A stretch of 64,000 nucleotides of DNA from assembly GCF_001455965.1 (NCBI RefSeq), contig NZ_LKKO01000030.1, forward strand, positions 1 through 64,000, given 5' to 3'. The stretch is from Methylobacterium sp. GXS13. Lineage in GTDB: Bacteria > Pseudomonadota > Alphaproteobacteria > Rhizobiales > Beijerinckiaceae. Made by a program: the position numbers and the translations under genes. Shown here one piece after another: positions 8,659-17,808 of the stretch (positions are counted from its first letter, which is position 1; the number at the start of each line of letters is the position of its first letter). Below the pieces are notes generated by a model. That model was not told the DNA's origin. It searched no databases and worked only from the letters and a program-made list of their open reading frames with translations.

Positions 8659-9677
8659 GCGACCTGCTCCGCAAGCTTCAGCAGTTCCGCGCAGGTCGCG
8701 TTACGGCCGGCGTAATCCTTCCAGGCGGTCTCGCGGGCGATCTCCCGCCACTGGCCGAGCACCTGATCGTCGAGCTGCGAGACCTTGGCGCCGGCCTTGG
8801 AGAAGATCTGCTCGACGCGGGTGTCGTCTTCCTTGGCGCCGGCCTGGCCGAAGGCCTCGAGCTCGGCACCCACGGCCATGATCAGGTCCTGCTGGTCCTT
8901 GGGCAGGCCGGAGAACACGGTCTTGGACATCATGATCGGCTCGAGCATGAACCAGTAGGAGCGCTCCCGGCCGGAGGTGAGCGCCTTCGAGAGTTCCTCC
9001 AGCCGGAACGAGATCAGGCTGGTGGACGAGGTGATGACCGCGTCGCACGCCCCGGTCTGCATCGCCGCGTAGGATTCGTTCGAGGGGATCGAGAGCGTCG
9101 CGGCGCCGGCCTGCTTCATCATCAGATCCATCTCGCGGGAGCCGCCGCGGACCTTCATGCCCTTGGCGTCGGCCGGCGCGATCAATCCCCGATCCCGGCT
9201 GGCGACGCCGCCGGCCTGCCAGACCCACGAGACCAGGACGATGCCCTTGGATTCCAGCAGCTCGGTGAGCTTGCGGCCCACCGGCGCGGTCTTCCAGGCC
9301 ACGGCCTGCGCGTAGGAGGTCACGAGCGCCGGCATCAGCCCGATATTCAGCTCCGCCACCTCGCCACCCGCGTAGGGGCTCGGGTAGAGCGACATGTCGA
9401 GCGCGCCCTTGCGCATGGCGCCGAACTGGGCGTTCGTCTTCATCAGCGAAGAGCCGGGATAGACCTGGACCTCCAGGGCGCCCTTGGAGCGCTCGCCGAC
9501 CGCCTGAGCGAATTTCCGGCACATGCGGTCGCGGAAATCGCCCTCGTCGATCGTGCCGCCCGGGAATTGGTGCGACAGCTTGAGGACGGTAGCAGCCTGG
9601 GCGGCGCCGAGACCGAACCTCAGGATGGCGGGCGCCGCGAAGGCGGCCGCGACCAGCGTGCGACGTGTCGGCGTCAT
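8655..9677 (-). CDS. dctP: TRAP transporter solute-binding protein (DctP type)
   Basis: 340 residues from ATG at 9677, which follows GGGAGAAAGCT. A Tat-like or Sec signal (TPTRRTLVAAAF...AAQA) is followed by the DctP fold: LKLSHQFPGGTIDEGDFRDRMC, then VQVYPGSSL, and MKVRGGSREMD with the conserved Arg that normally clamps the ligand carboxylate. The ligand is therefore probably an organic acid. First gene of the operon; divergent from a GntR regulator across a 195-base region. Confidence 0.92.
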   Translation of the reverse strand: MTPTRRTLVAAAFAAPAILRFGLGAAQAATVLKLSHQFPGGTIDEGDFRDRMCRKFAQAVGERSKGALEVQVYPGSSLMKTNAQFGAMRKGALDMSLYPSPYAGGEVAELNIGLMPALVTSYAQAVAWKTAPVGRKLTELLESKGIVLVSWVWQAGGVASRDRGLIAPADAKGMKVRGGSREMDLMMKQAGAATLSIPSNESYAAMQTGACDAVITSSTSLISFRLEELSKALTSGRERSYWFMLEPIMMSKTVFSGLPKDQQDLIMAVGAELEAFGQAGAKEDDTRVEQIFSKAGAKVSQLDDQVLGQWREIARETAWKDYAGRNATCAELLKLAEQVA

Positions 9678-9742
9678 AGCTTTCTCCCGCGCCGCAATAC
9701 GAGCAGCGTCCATTTTGTGCGCCGCAATACTGATCAACAGCG

Positions 9743-9754
9743 CTTGTATGCAAG
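9743..9754. promoter_or_regulatory. Candidate GntR operator in the TRAP/regulator divergent region
   Basis: CTTGTATGCAAG is a near-perfect dyad (CTTG...CAAG arms), and a second TTGTAT half-site lies at 9765-9770. The position, 66 bases upstream of dctP and 119 upstream of the regulator, suits an FCD-family GntR repressor, whose sites are often TTGTATnCAA-like. A matching site, TTGTATTCAA, stands at 15305-15314. Confidence 0.5.
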
Positions 9755-9872
9755 AAAAACCGTCTTGTATATTTTGTCAACGGTGGAGCATATGTGATGG
9801 GCATCAAGCCCGGCGGCGAGCCAGGAATCGGGCAGATGCAGCGCTGATCTGTCGGCGCGGAGGGATGGAGGC

Positions 9873-10526
9873 ATGAGTCACGCCCAGCGTCTGCGCCAGC
9901 GGATCGAGGACGAGATCGTCTCGGGCGAACTCGCTCTCGGCTCACGCCTGGACGAGAACCAGCTCGCGGCGCGCTTCGGGGTCTCGCGCACGCCGATCCG
10001 GGAGGCCCTGCTGCAATTGGCGGCCACCGGCCTGGTCCAGACCAAGCCGCGGCGTGGCGCCATCGTCAGCGCCCCGGAGCCGCACCTGCTGCTCGCCATG
10101 TTCGAGGCCATGGCCGAGATCGAGGCCGCCTGCGGCCGGCTCGCCGCGCGCCGCCTCGTCCCGGAGGATGCCGAGGCGCTGCAGGCGGCGCTCGCCGGTT
10201 GCACGGCGGCGATGGCCGAGGCGGATACCGAGAGCTATTACGCCGAGAATTACGTGTTCCACACGGTGGTGTACCGGGCGAGCCGCAACGCCTTCTTGGC
10301 CGACCAGGCCTTGTCGTTGCATCGTCGGCTGGCACCCTACCGGCGGTTGCAATTGCGGGTCCGGCAGCGGCTGCCGCAATCGCTCGCCGAGCACGAGGCG
10401 ATCGTCGCCGCGATCGTGGCCGGGAACGAAGCCGGTGCCGCCGAGGCCCTGCGCAGCCACGTCATCGTCCAGGGTGACCGGTTCACCGACCTCGTCGCCG
10501 GCCTCCGGGCATCGAACGCGGCCTGA
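9873..10526 (+). CDS. GntR-family regulator (FCD/FadR type), probable TRAP-operon regulator
   Basis: 217 residues. The winged helix is at about 8-66, with the GntR signature DENQLAARFGVSRTPIREAL and the wing PRRGAIVSA. The all-helical FCD ligand domain runs from about 80 to 205 with metal-ligand residues (EAACGRLA, FHTVVYRAS, EHEAIVAAI). A strong GGAGGGATGGAGG ribosome site precedes the ATG. FCD domains bind small organic acids, in keeping with control of the adjacent TRAP importer; the effector is unknown. Confidence 0.92.
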   Translation: MSHAQRLRQRIEDEIVSGELALGSRLDENQLAARFGVSRTPIREALLQLAATGLVQTKPRRGAIVSAPEPHLLLAMFEAMAEIEAACGRLAARRLVPEDAEALQAALAGCTAAMAEADTESYYAENYVFHTVVYRASRNAFLADQALSLHRRLAPYRRLQLRVRQRLPQSLAEHEAIVAAIVAGNEAGAAEALRSHVIVQGDRFTDLVAGLRASNAA

Positions 10527-10586
10527 CCGGGCCGCAAGCGCCGCTTAACCGCAATGCGCGCGGGGATTGCGTAGCTCCGGGTTCTG

Positions 10587-10605
10587 ACTCGACTAGAAGT
10601 TGAGT
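10587..10605. promoter_or_regulatory. Imperfect palindrome upstream of the methyltransferase
   Basis: ACTCGACTAGAAGTTGAGT is a 19-base dyad with one mismatch per arm, 37 bases before the start of the methyltransferase gene. It may be an operator or chance; no regulator is obviously tied to it. Confidence 0.3.
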
Positions 10606-10641
10606 AATCGGCATGGTCGCCCTCTGGAATCGAGGACGATT

Positions 10642-11583
10642 ATGCTGAAGGACATCGTGAGAAGCGCCGGGCGCCGCGCCGGGGTCGATATTTTCCGGGC
10701 CAGCACCGAACCGTTCCGCTGGAGCCACACGGTTCACGATTATCACCCGGTGGTGCCATCCTCCCGCTGGACCCCCGGCAGCGCGCCGCACGGTCACCTG
10801 CGGTCGGTCTTGGCCCGGGAAACCGCCGCCTACGGATCGTTCCTCGATGCGCTGGAGAGTCAGGTCGATCTGCTCCACAGCGTTCCGCACGAAGCGGGAG
10901 CGACCGGCTCGGTGACGCCGCACTGGAACAACACCTGGTTCACCGCCCTCGACGCTGCAGCGCTCATGACCCTGCTCGCCTGGAAGCGGCCGGCCCGCTA
11001 TCTCGAGATCGGATCCGGGTGCTCGACCTGCTTTGCCCGCTACGCGATCGACGCGCTGAATCTGCCGACGACAATCACCTCGATCGACCCGATGCCCCGG
11101 CGTGAGATCGATGCGATCTGCGATTGGACTCTTCGCAGTCCACTCGAAGGTTGTGATCTGAAACTCTTCGACGAGTTGCGCGCCGGGGACATCGTGTTCT
11201 TCGACGGATCGCACCGATCCTTCGCCAATTCCGACGTGACGGTGTTCTTCTTCGAAGTGATGCCGCGTCTCGCGCCGGGTGTGATCGTGCAAATCCACGA
11301 CATCTTCATCCCGGATGACTACCCTGCCGCGTGGAACTGTCGTCTCTACAACGAGCAGTACCTGCTGGCCGCGATGCTGATGTGCGGTGCGCCCCCGTTC
11401 CGGGTGACGGTCCCGGTCATGTACCTTTGCCAGGAACCGGCGATGCGCGCCCGGATCCAAGCGGTCTTCGCCGCCCGTGGGCCGGGCCCCGACATCCCGT
11501 TTCTCTATCCCAACGATTCCCGCACGCCGGGTGCCTCGTTCTGGTTCGAGATGACCGCTCAGCCGACGTCCGCGACCCCGTAA
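10642..11583 (+). CDS. Class I SAM-dependent methyltransferase-like protein
   Basis: 313 residues from ATG at 10642, preceded by GAGGA at good spacing; an in-frame start at 10600 is less likely. The Rossmann core is at about 115-220: RYLEIGSGCSTCFARYA (motif I), ITSIDPMPRR (motif II), then DIVFFDGSHRS and VIVQIHDIFIPDDYP, as in Methyltransf_24 enzymes and cephalosporin-hydroxylase-like proteins. The substrate is unknown. The N-terminal 90 residues match no family I know. Its 3' end overlaps the convergent GntR gene by 25 bases. Confidence 0.8.
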   Translation: MLKDIVRSAGRRAGVDIFRASTEPFRWSHTVHDYHPVVPSSRWTPGSAPHGHLRSVLARETAAYGSFLDALESQVDLLHSVPHEAGATGSVTPHWNNTWFTALDAAALMTLLAWKRPARYLEIGSGCSTCFARYAIDALNLPTTITSIDPMPRREIDAICDWTLRSPLEGCDLKLFDELRAGDIVFFDGSHRSFANSDVTVFFFEVMPRLAPGVIVQIHDIFIPDDYPAAWNCRLYNEQYLLAAMLMCGAPPFRVTVPVMYLCQEPAMRARIQAVFAARGPGPDIPFLYPNDSRTPGASFWFEMTAQPTSATP

Positions 11584-12239
11584 TTCGCTGCAATCACAGG
11601 CTTTTTCCCGCGGATGTGCTCGCGCATCAGGATCGCCAGGGCGCCCCCGTCCCGGGCGCGCAGCAGGGCGATCATGTGCTCGTGCTCGGACACGGCGCGA
11701 GCCCATTGGTCCGGGGTCTGGTGGGCCGAATAGCGCGACCGCTGGATGCGGCCCGACAGGCCCTCATAGATGTTCGCCAGGATGCCGTTGCGGCTCGCCG
11801 CCATAATGCCTTCGTGGATCCGCCGGTTGTGGCTGAAATACCCGGCCTCGTCGCCAGCCTTCCAGGCCGCCACCATGGCCCGGTGATCGGCCTCGATCGC
11901 ATCAATCTCGGCCTCCGAGATCGTCCGGCAGGCGAGATCGCCGGCCGTGGCCTCGAGCGCGGCAATCACCTCCATCATTTCCTCGAGCTCGGTCTCGGAA
12001 ATGCTGGCGACCCTGGCACCGCGGTTCGGCAGCAGCTCGAGCAGGCCCTCGGTCGCCAGGATCTTAATCGCCTCCCGCAGCGGCGTGCGCGAGATTCCGA
12101 ACCGCTCCGTCAGCTCGCCCTCGTTGATGCGCGCCTTCGGCTCCATTTCGCCGGAGCGGATCAGTTCACGCATCCGGTCCGCCACCTCGTCGTGGAGATA
12201 GCGACGGCTAATTCCGATGCCGGGGTCGATCTTGTTCAT
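11559..12239 (-). CDS. GntR-family regulator (FCD type)
   Basis: 226 residues from ATG at 12239. Winged helix at about 10-75 with NEGELTERFGISRTPLREAI and the wing PNRGARVASI; FCD domain about 90-215 (EATAGDLACR, NRRIHEGIM, EHEHMIALL). It is the distal gene of an operon headed by the large FAD/Fe-S oxidase, 59 bases downstream of it, so it is likely autoregulated through the TTGTATTCAA site at 15305-15314. Effector unknown, probably the oxidase substrate or product. Confidence 0.9.
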   Translation of the reverse strand: MNKIDPGIGISRRYLHDEVADRMRELIRSGEMEPKARINEGELTERFGISRTPLREAIKILATEGLLELLPNRGARVASISETELEEMMEVIAALEATAGDLACRTISEAEIDAIEADHRAMVAAWKAGDEAGYFSHNRRIHEGIMAASRNGILANIYEGLSGRIQRSRYSAHQTPDQWARAVSEHEHMIALLRARDGGALAILMREHIRGKKPVIAANYGVADVG

Positions 12240-12298
12240 GGGCCCAGAGTGCACGCACGGTCAAAGCAACCTGAGTGCATGTGTAGGTGCCCGGCAAT

Positions 12299-15262
12299 TC
12301 AGTGTCGAGGCGGCGCCGTGCGCACGAGCGCGTCATCGAGAACGCGGACCACATGCTCCGCGCGGATGCCGAGGCCGTCGTGGATCTGGTGCCGGCAGCT
12401 CGTGCCGTCGGCCACGACGAGATCGCCGGGGGCGGCCGCCCGCAACGCCGGGAATAGAGACAGTTCGGCCATGGCCAAGGAGGTCTCGATCGTCTCGGCG
12501 CCATAGCCGAACGCCCCCGCCATGCCGCAGCAACTCGATTCGATGACACGCACGTCGAGGCCCGGGACGGTTCGCAGCACCGTCTCCACCGAGCCCATCA
12601 CGCCAAAGGATTTCTGGTGACAATGCCCATGCAGGTGCGCCACGCGGCCGCCCTGATCCACCAGCGGCAGCGTGATCCGGCCCGCCGCCAGATCGCCGGC
12701 CAGCAATTCCTCGAATAGGAACGCCTGCTTGGCGAGAAGCGCAGCCTCGTCGCCCGGCAGCAAGGCCGAGAACTCATCACGGAAGGTCAGCAGGCAGGAC
12801 GGTTCGAGGCCGACCACCCGGGCGCCGGCCCGGACGAAGGGCAGGAGCGTGTCGAGGGTCCGGCGCGCTTCGGCGCGGGCCCGGTCGGTCTGGCCCGAGG
12901 CAAGCCAGGTTCGCCCACAGCAGAGCGGCCGACGCCCGCGGTTCGGATAGACCCGGTGGATGCGGTAACCCGCGGCCTGAAGCACCCGCTCGGCCGCTTC
13001 CAGGTTCTCCCGCTCGAAGGCGCGGTTGAACGTGTCGCCAAACAGGATGACGTCACGGAAATCCCCCGTCACGTCTTTGGGGTGAGCCGCCTCACCCTGC
13101 TCGCTCCAGGGACGCCGCCAGCGCGGCAGCGAGCGCTTCGCCGAGAGCCCGACCATCCGCTCCGATAGGGCGGCCAGCGCCGGGTGCCGGTCGCGGAGGT
13201 TGAGGAGCGGCGCGAGCTTGGCGGCGATGCCGGCATAATGCGGCATCAGGCCGATCAGCCGGTCGCGCAGGGGCAGGCCGTGGCGGGCGTGGTAGTGGTG
13301 TAGGAACTCGACCTTCATCTTGGCCATGTCGACGCCCGTCGGGCATTCCCGACGGCAGGCCTTGCAGGAGACGCACAGGTCGAGGGTGCGCTTCATCGCC
13401 TTGCTGGTGAAGGCGTCCGGCCCGAGCTGGCCGGAGATGGCGAGCCGCAGGGTATTGGCGCGGCCGCGGGTGAGGTGCTCCTCCTCGCGGGTCGCGCGGT
13501 AGGACGGGCACATCGCCCCGCCGGCGAGCTTCCGGCAGGTGCCGTTGTTGTTGCACATCTCGACGGCCGAGCCGAAGCCGCCCCAATCCGACCAGTCGAG
13601 GGCGGGCTTGAGCGGCTCCGTCACCGCGTAATCGGGCTTGAACCGGAACAGGCTCCGGTCGTCCATGGTCAGCGGCCGGACAATCTTGCCGGGATTGAGC
13701 CGGTTTTCCGGGTCAAACGCGTCCTTCACGGTCTCGAAGGCGCGGGTCAGGACCGGGCCGAACAGCGGCGCGATGTATTCCGAGCGCGAGATGCCGTCGC
13801 CGTGCTCGCCGGAATAGGAGCCCTTGTAGCGGCGCACCAGCTCGGAGGTCTCCTCCGCGATGGCGCGCATCCGATTCACGTCGCCGCCCTCCTTCATGTC
13901 GAGGATCGGGCGGACATGCAGGCAGCCCACGGAGGCGTGGGCGTACCAGGTGCCGCGGGTACCGTGCTTGGTGAACACCTCGGTCACCGCATCGGTGTAG
14001 TCGGCGAGGTGCTCCAACGGCACCGCGCAATCCTCGATGAACGAGACCGGTTTCGCGTCGCCCTTCATCGACATCATGATGTTGAGGCAGGCCTCGCGCA
14101 CCTCCCAGACTGAGCGCTGGCGGGCCGGCTCGACGATCTCGACGACCGCATCCGCGAAGCCGTGATCGGCCATGCAGGCGTCGAGCCGCTTCAGGTCGCG
14201 CTTGAGGGCGGGGAGATCGTCCCCGGCGAACTCCGCCAGCAGCAGGCAGTTCGGCTTGCCGCGGGTGATGTCTGCCAGCGTCGCCCGGAACAGCGGGATG
14301 TCGGCGCCCAGCACCAGTACGTTGTTGTCGACCAGCTCTACCGCCACGGGATCGAGGGCGACGATGTGCTGCGTCGTCTCCATGGCGGCCCGGAACGACG
14401 GAAAGTGGCAGACGCCCATCACCCGGTGCGCCGGCAGGCGCGACAGCTTGAGGGTGACCGAGGTGGTGGCAGCCAGCGTCCCTTCCGAGCCGACCAGCAG
14501 ATGCGCGAGGTTTGGACGCGGCTCGACCAGGGCGTCGAGGTTGTAGCCGCCCACGCGCCGCTGCACCTTCGGGTAGCGGGCTTCGATCTCGTCGCGATGA
14601 AGCAGGGCGAGGGCGCGCATGCGCTCGGCCATGGATTCGACGTGTGCCGAGCCGGTAACGCCGGTGGTCGCGTTGCCGGTCAGGCCGAAGCCGAACGCCT
14701 CGCCGTCGGGCAGCAGCGCGTCCATCGCAAGGACGTTGTCGCTCATCTTGCCGTAGCGCAGCGAGCGGGCGCCGCAGGAATTGTTGCCGGCCATGCCGCC
14801 GATGGTGCAGCGGGTCGCCGTCGAGGGCTCGACGGGGAAGAACCAGCCATCGGCCTTCACCCGGGTGTTCAGGCGCTCCAGCACCATGCCGGGCTCGACC
14901 GTGATCGTCCCGGCCTCGGGATCATAGGCGCGGACGCCGTTGAAGTGGCGCGCGCAATCGACCACCAGCCCCGAGCCGATCGGCTGGCCGTTCTGCGAGG
15001 TGCCGCCCCCGCGCAGGATCACCGGCGCGCCGTGATCGGCCGCGATCCGTAGGGTGGCCGCGATATCCGCGGCCGAGCGCGGCAGGACCACGCCGGCCGG
15101 CATGATCTGGTAGATCGAGGCATCGGTGCTGTAGCGGCCGCGGGTGAACGCGTCGAACCGCGCTTCCCCCTGAAGCTGTTCCGCGAGCTTGCGGGCCAAT
15201 CCGCCATCGTGACGCGCCGCCGCGCGCGGCGACACCGCACTCCGAGCCTTGGCTTGCGTCAC
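12299..15262 (-). CDS. ydiJ: FAD/Fe-S D-2-hydroxyacid dehydrogenase (YdiJ-type)
   Basis: 987 residues from a GTG at 15262 with GGGAGGAA at good spacing. Domains in order: FAD-binding type 4 at about 45-280 (PVILRGGGTSQNGQ, NNSCGARSLRYG), the FAD-oxidase C-terminal domain to about 555, a ferredoxin-type region with CNNNGTCRK...MCPS and CVSCKACRRECP (about 585-660), and C-terminal CCG motifs (PLCCGRTW and SSCCGMAG) that bind further Fe-S or heme. This layout matches YdiJ, reported to oxidise D-2-hydroxyglutarate or D-lactate at the membrane. Which hydroxyacid is used here is inference. Confidence 0.9.
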   Translation of the reverse strand: MTQAKARSAVSPRAAARHDGGLARKLAEQLQGEARFDAFTRGRYSTDASIYQIMPAGVVLPRSAADIAATLRIAADHGAPVILRGGGTSQNGQPIGSGLVVDCARHFNGVRAYDPEAGTITVEPGMVLERLNTRVKADGWFFPVEPSTATRCTIGGMAGNNSCGARSLRYGKMSDNVLAMDALLPDGEAFGFGLTGNATTGVTGSAHVESMAERMRALALLHRDEIEARYPKVQRRVGGYNLDALVEPRPNLAHLLVGSEGTLAATTSVTLKLSRLPAHRVMGVCHFPSFRAAMETTQHIVALDPVAVELVDNNVLVLGADIPLFRATLADITRGKPNCLLLAEFAGDDLPALKRDLKRLDACMADHGFADAVVEIVEPARQRSVWEVREACLNIMMSMKGDAKPVSFIEDCAVPLEHLADYTDAVTEVFTKHGTRGTWYAHASVGCLHVRPILDMKEGGDVNRMRAIAEETSELVRRYKGSYSGEHGDGISRSEYIAPLFGPVLTRAFETVKDAFDPENRLNPGKIVRPLTMDDRSLFRFKPDYAVTEPLKPALDWSDWGGFGSAVEMCNNNGTCRKLAGGAMCPSYRATREEEHLTRGRANTLRLAISGQLGPDAFTSKAMKRTLDLCVSCKACRRECPTGVDMAKMKVEFLHHYHARHGLPLRDRLIGLMPHYAGIAAKLAPLLNLRDRHPALAALSERMVGLSAKRSLPRWRRPWSEQGEAAHPKDVTGDFRDVILFGDTFNRAFERENLEAAERVLQAAGYRIHRVYPNRGRRPLCCGRTWLASGQTDRARAEARRTLDTLLPFVRAGARVVGLEPSCLLTFRDEFSALLPGDEAALLAKQAFLFEELLAGDLAAGRITLPLVDQGGRVAHLHGHCHQKSFGVMGSVETVLRTVPGLDVRVIESSCCGMAGAFGYGAETIETSLAMAELSLFPALRAAAPGDLVVADGTSCRHQIHDGLGIRAEHVVRVLDDALVRTAPPRH

Positions 15263-15304
15263 GGCCGATTCCTCCCAAGGGCGCGTCCCCGCCCATTGAA
15301 AGGA

Positions 15305-15314
15305 TTGTATTCAA
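15305..15314. promoter_or_regulatory. Candidate GntR operator upstream of the YdiJ-type oxidase
   Basis: TTGTATTCAA lies 43 bases upstream of the oxidase start, inside an AT-rich patch of an otherwise GC-rich region. It differs by one base from the TTGTATGCAA core at 9744-9753, which fronts the TRAP operon. Confidence 0.45.
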
Positions 15315-15399
15315 AATTCACGATCGGGAAAGCCGTGGTCGTGCCGCACCGGCGATGTGGACGATCAATCGACTCCGGCTAGCCCCGTCGGGCGGACCG

Positions 15400-16134
15400 T
15401 CAGATCGTCATGCCACCGTCGATAGAATAGCTCTGGCCTGTCACGAACGCGGCCTCGTCGCTCGCCAGGAAGACCACCAGCGGGGCGATCTCCTCGGCCT
15501 TCGCCAGCCAGCCCATGGGCTGGCGGGCGATGAAGGCCTTGCGGGCCTCCGCGGGATCGTCGAACGCGTTGATCCGGTCGGCGAGCGAGGGCGTGTCGAC
15601 CGTGCCGGGGCAGATGCAATTGCAGCGGATTCCGCGGCCGACGTAATCCGCCGCCACCGACTTGGTCAGGCCGATCACCGCGGCCTTGGTCAGCCCGTAG
15701 ACGAAGCGGTTCGGCAGCCCGCGCAGCGATCCGGCGACGCTCGCCATGTTGACGATGCTACAGGCGCCGGCCTCCAGCATCCGGGGCAGGACCGCGCGGA
15801 TCGTCCAGAACTGCGACCGGACGTTGAGGTTCACCGCGAAGTCGAAATCGGCATCGCTGGCGTCGAGCACCGTGCCGGAATGGACGTAGCCGGCGCAGTT
15901 GAACAGCACGTCGATCCGGTTGAGCCCGCCGGCTACCGCCTCGATCTGCGTCCGGTCCAGCACGTCGAGGGGCGCGGTGGTGACGTTCTCCACCCCGTCG
16001 AAGGTCCGGAGCGCCTCCGCCCGGACATCGGTGGCCAGCACCTGCGCGCCTTCACGCGCCATCGCCAGGACACTGGCCCGGCCGATGCCCTGGCCTGCGG
16101 CCGTGACCAATGCTGTCTTGCCGGCGAGACGCAT
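15400..16134 (-). CDS. Short-chain dehydrogenase/reductase (DHRS6/2-keto-3-deoxy-fuconate type)
   Basis: 244 residues, classical SDR. TAAGQGIGR binds the NAD(P) dinucleotide, NCAGYV is the structural NNAG-like motif, and the catalytic triad is Ser in NMASVAGS, Tyr and Lys in YGLTKAA. The ICPGTVDTPSL segment resembles DHRS6/BDH2 and bacterial 2-keto-3-deoxy-L-fuconate dehydrogenases. It oxidises a hydroxyl on a small acid, probably with NAD+ since an acidic residue follows the second strand (ATDVRAE). Last gene of the GntR-SDR-SDR operon, 90 bases after the other SDR. Confidence 0.88.
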   Translation of the reverse strand: MRLAGKTALVTAAGQGIGRASVLAMAREGAQVLATDVRAEALRTFDGVENVTTAPLDVLDRTQIEAVAGGLNRIDVLFNCAGYVHSGTVLDASDADFDFAVNLNVRSQFWTIRAVLPRMLEAGACSIVNMASVAGSLRGLPNRFVYGLTKAAVIGLTKSVAADYVGRGIRCNCICPGTVDTPSLADRINAFDDPAEARKAFIARQPMGWLAKAEEIAPLVVFLASDEAAFVTGQSYSIDGGMTI

Positions 16135-16224
16135 GCTCCGATCCTCCCCTTGGCGCGGTCGTCGTGCCGCTTCGGCTCCAATCTGCCGCGATCCGGGCCG
16201 CAGCGTAAGCCAGGGCGAAGTGTT

Positions 16225-16992
16225 TCAGGACAGCATCCGGGTGTCGCCGTCGATGGAGATCGCTTGCCCCGAGATGGTCCGGCCCCGGGGCGAGCAGAGC
16301 AAGAGGATCTGGTCGGCGAGCTGGCGGGCGGTGACGTAGTTCTTCACTGACACGAACGAGAAGGCGCGGGCCTCCATCTCGGCGAAGCTCGTGCCCTGCT
16401 GCTGCGCCTTGGCCTCCAGGACTCGGCGCTGGCGATCGCCCGCGACCAGACCGGGCAGGATCGCGTTCACCCGGATGCCGGCCTCGCCCAGCTCGATCGC
16501 CAGGGACTTCGTGAAGCCGATCACGCCCCATTTCGCCGCCGCGTAGGGGCTGCGGAGGCCGAAGCCGAACTTGCCGGCCGCCGAGGACAGGTTGACGATC
16601 GAGCCGTTGCTGCTCGCGCGCAGGTAAGGCACAGCGAGCCGGGCGCAATTGAACTGGCTCGTCAGGCAGACCGTGAGGCAGCGGTCCCACTCCTCGGGGG
16701 CGATCTCTTCCACCCGCCCGGTCGGCCCGGTGATGCCGGCATTGTTCACCAGCACGTCGAGGCCACCGAGGTGATCGACCGCCTGATCCATCATGGCGGC
16801 GACCTGTTCCCGGTCGGCGACGTCGGTCCGGCTGCGGGCGACCTCCGCGGGCAGCGCCTCGAGCGCCGCCTCGTCAATGTCGCAGGCGAAGACCCGCGCC
16901 CCTTCCTCGAGGAACGCATCGACGATGCCGCGTCCGATGCCGGCGGCGCCCGCCGTCACGAGCACGCGTAAGCCGGCGATTCCGAGATCCAT
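16225..16992 (-). CDS. Short-chain dehydrogenase/reductase
   Basis: 255 residues. TAGAAGIGRGI cofactor motif, DVLVNNAGITGPTG, catalytic Ser in NLSSAAGK, Tyr/Lys in YAAAKWG, and PG-containing segment INAILPGLVAGDRQ followed by a flexible substrate lid. An Asp at the end of strand 2 (ACDIDEA) favours NAD(H). Seen next to a GntR regulator and a second SDR, it probably acts on the same or a successive hydroxyacid. The substrate is unresolved. Confidence 0.88.
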   Translation of the reverse strand: MDLGIAGLRVLVTAGAAGIGRGIVDAFLEEGARVFACDIDEAALEALPAEVARSRTDVADREQVAAMMDQAVDHLGGLDVLVNNAGITGPTGRVEEIAPEEWDRCLTVCLTSQFNCARLAVPYLRASSNGSIVNLSSAAGKFGFGLRSPYAAAKWGVIGFTKSLAIELGEAGIRVNAILPGLVAGDRQRRVLEAKAQQQGTSFAEMEARAFSFVSVKNYVTARQLADQILLLCSPRGRTISGQAISIDGDTRMLS

Positions 16993-17065
16993 ATCGTTCC
17001 TCCCGTCCTAACCATCGTACCGAAGGCGCTTGCCGCCTTTCTGACGCGGACGATGGGCACCAAAA

Positions 17066-17767
17066 CTACGCGTCCCGCAGACCCCCGCGGGACAGGATGA
17101 AATCTGCCGCCTCGCGGATATCGGCAGCCAGGGCTGCTGCGGCGGCAGGCCCGTCCCGGGCCTCGATCGCGACGAGCGCCTCGGCATGTCGCCGCAGCGC
17201 GAAGCCCTGGAGCAGCCGCTCGGGATGGGCGCGCAGGTCGAGGTTGATGACCGGCCCCGCCTTAAGCCACAGCCGGGCGATGACCTCTTGGAGCGGCGCC
17301 AGCCCGCAGGCGGCGTAGATCGCGAAATGCAGGTCGCGGTTGAGCCGGACCGCACGGGTGCGATCGGGCTCCGCAGACTCGGCCTCGGCCCGGAACGCCG
17401 CCTCGGCCCGGCGGATCGCGGCGAGGTCCGCCTTGCTCCGATGCTCGGCGGTGCGGGCGGCGGCCATGCCTTCGATCGCCATGCGGGTCTCGGCGAGCGC
17501 CCGGAAGTCCCGCGCGGTCATGATCGGGACCCGGATCGCGCGCGTCGGCGCGACTTCGAGCACGCCGTCGGCCACGAGGCGGCTCACAGCCTCGCGCACC
17601 GGCATTACCGAGACGCCGAGCGCCGCCGCGCTCTGGCGCAGGGACAGCCGGTCGCCGGGCGCCAGCCGCCCGGCGGCAAGGAGATCCGCCAGGGCCTCGT
17701 AGGCGGTGTCGGCGAGGGTGCGCCGATCGAGTTGAGGCAGTTCGGCCAGGGCCAACGTGGAAGTCAT
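17066..17767 (-). CDS. GntR-family regulator (FCD type)
   Basis: 233 residues. Winged helix at about 18-82 with LRQSAAALGVSVMPVREAVS, in which the usual SRTPVREA is replaced by SVMPVREA, a known variant; FCD domain from about 90. It leads the operon with the two SDR genes (73-base gap) and is divergent from the CryL-like/BKACE pair. The perfect palindrome at 17809-17820 is 42 bases in front of its start and is the likely shared operator. Confidence 0.9.
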   Translation of the reverse strand: MTSTLALAELPQLDRRTLADTAYEALADLLAAGRLAPGDRLSLRQSAAALGVSVMPVREAVSRLVADGVLEVAPTRAIRVPIMTARDFRALAETRMAIEGMAAARTAEHRSKADLAAIRRAEAAFRAEAESAEPDRTRAVRLNRDLHFAIYAACGLAPLQEVIARLWLKAGPVINLDLRAHPERLLQGFALRRHAEALVAIEARDGPAAAAALAADIREAADFILSRGGLRDA

Positions 17768-17808
17768 ATGCCGAGACTAGACGAATCCGGCACTATCGCG
17801 CTAGTGAT

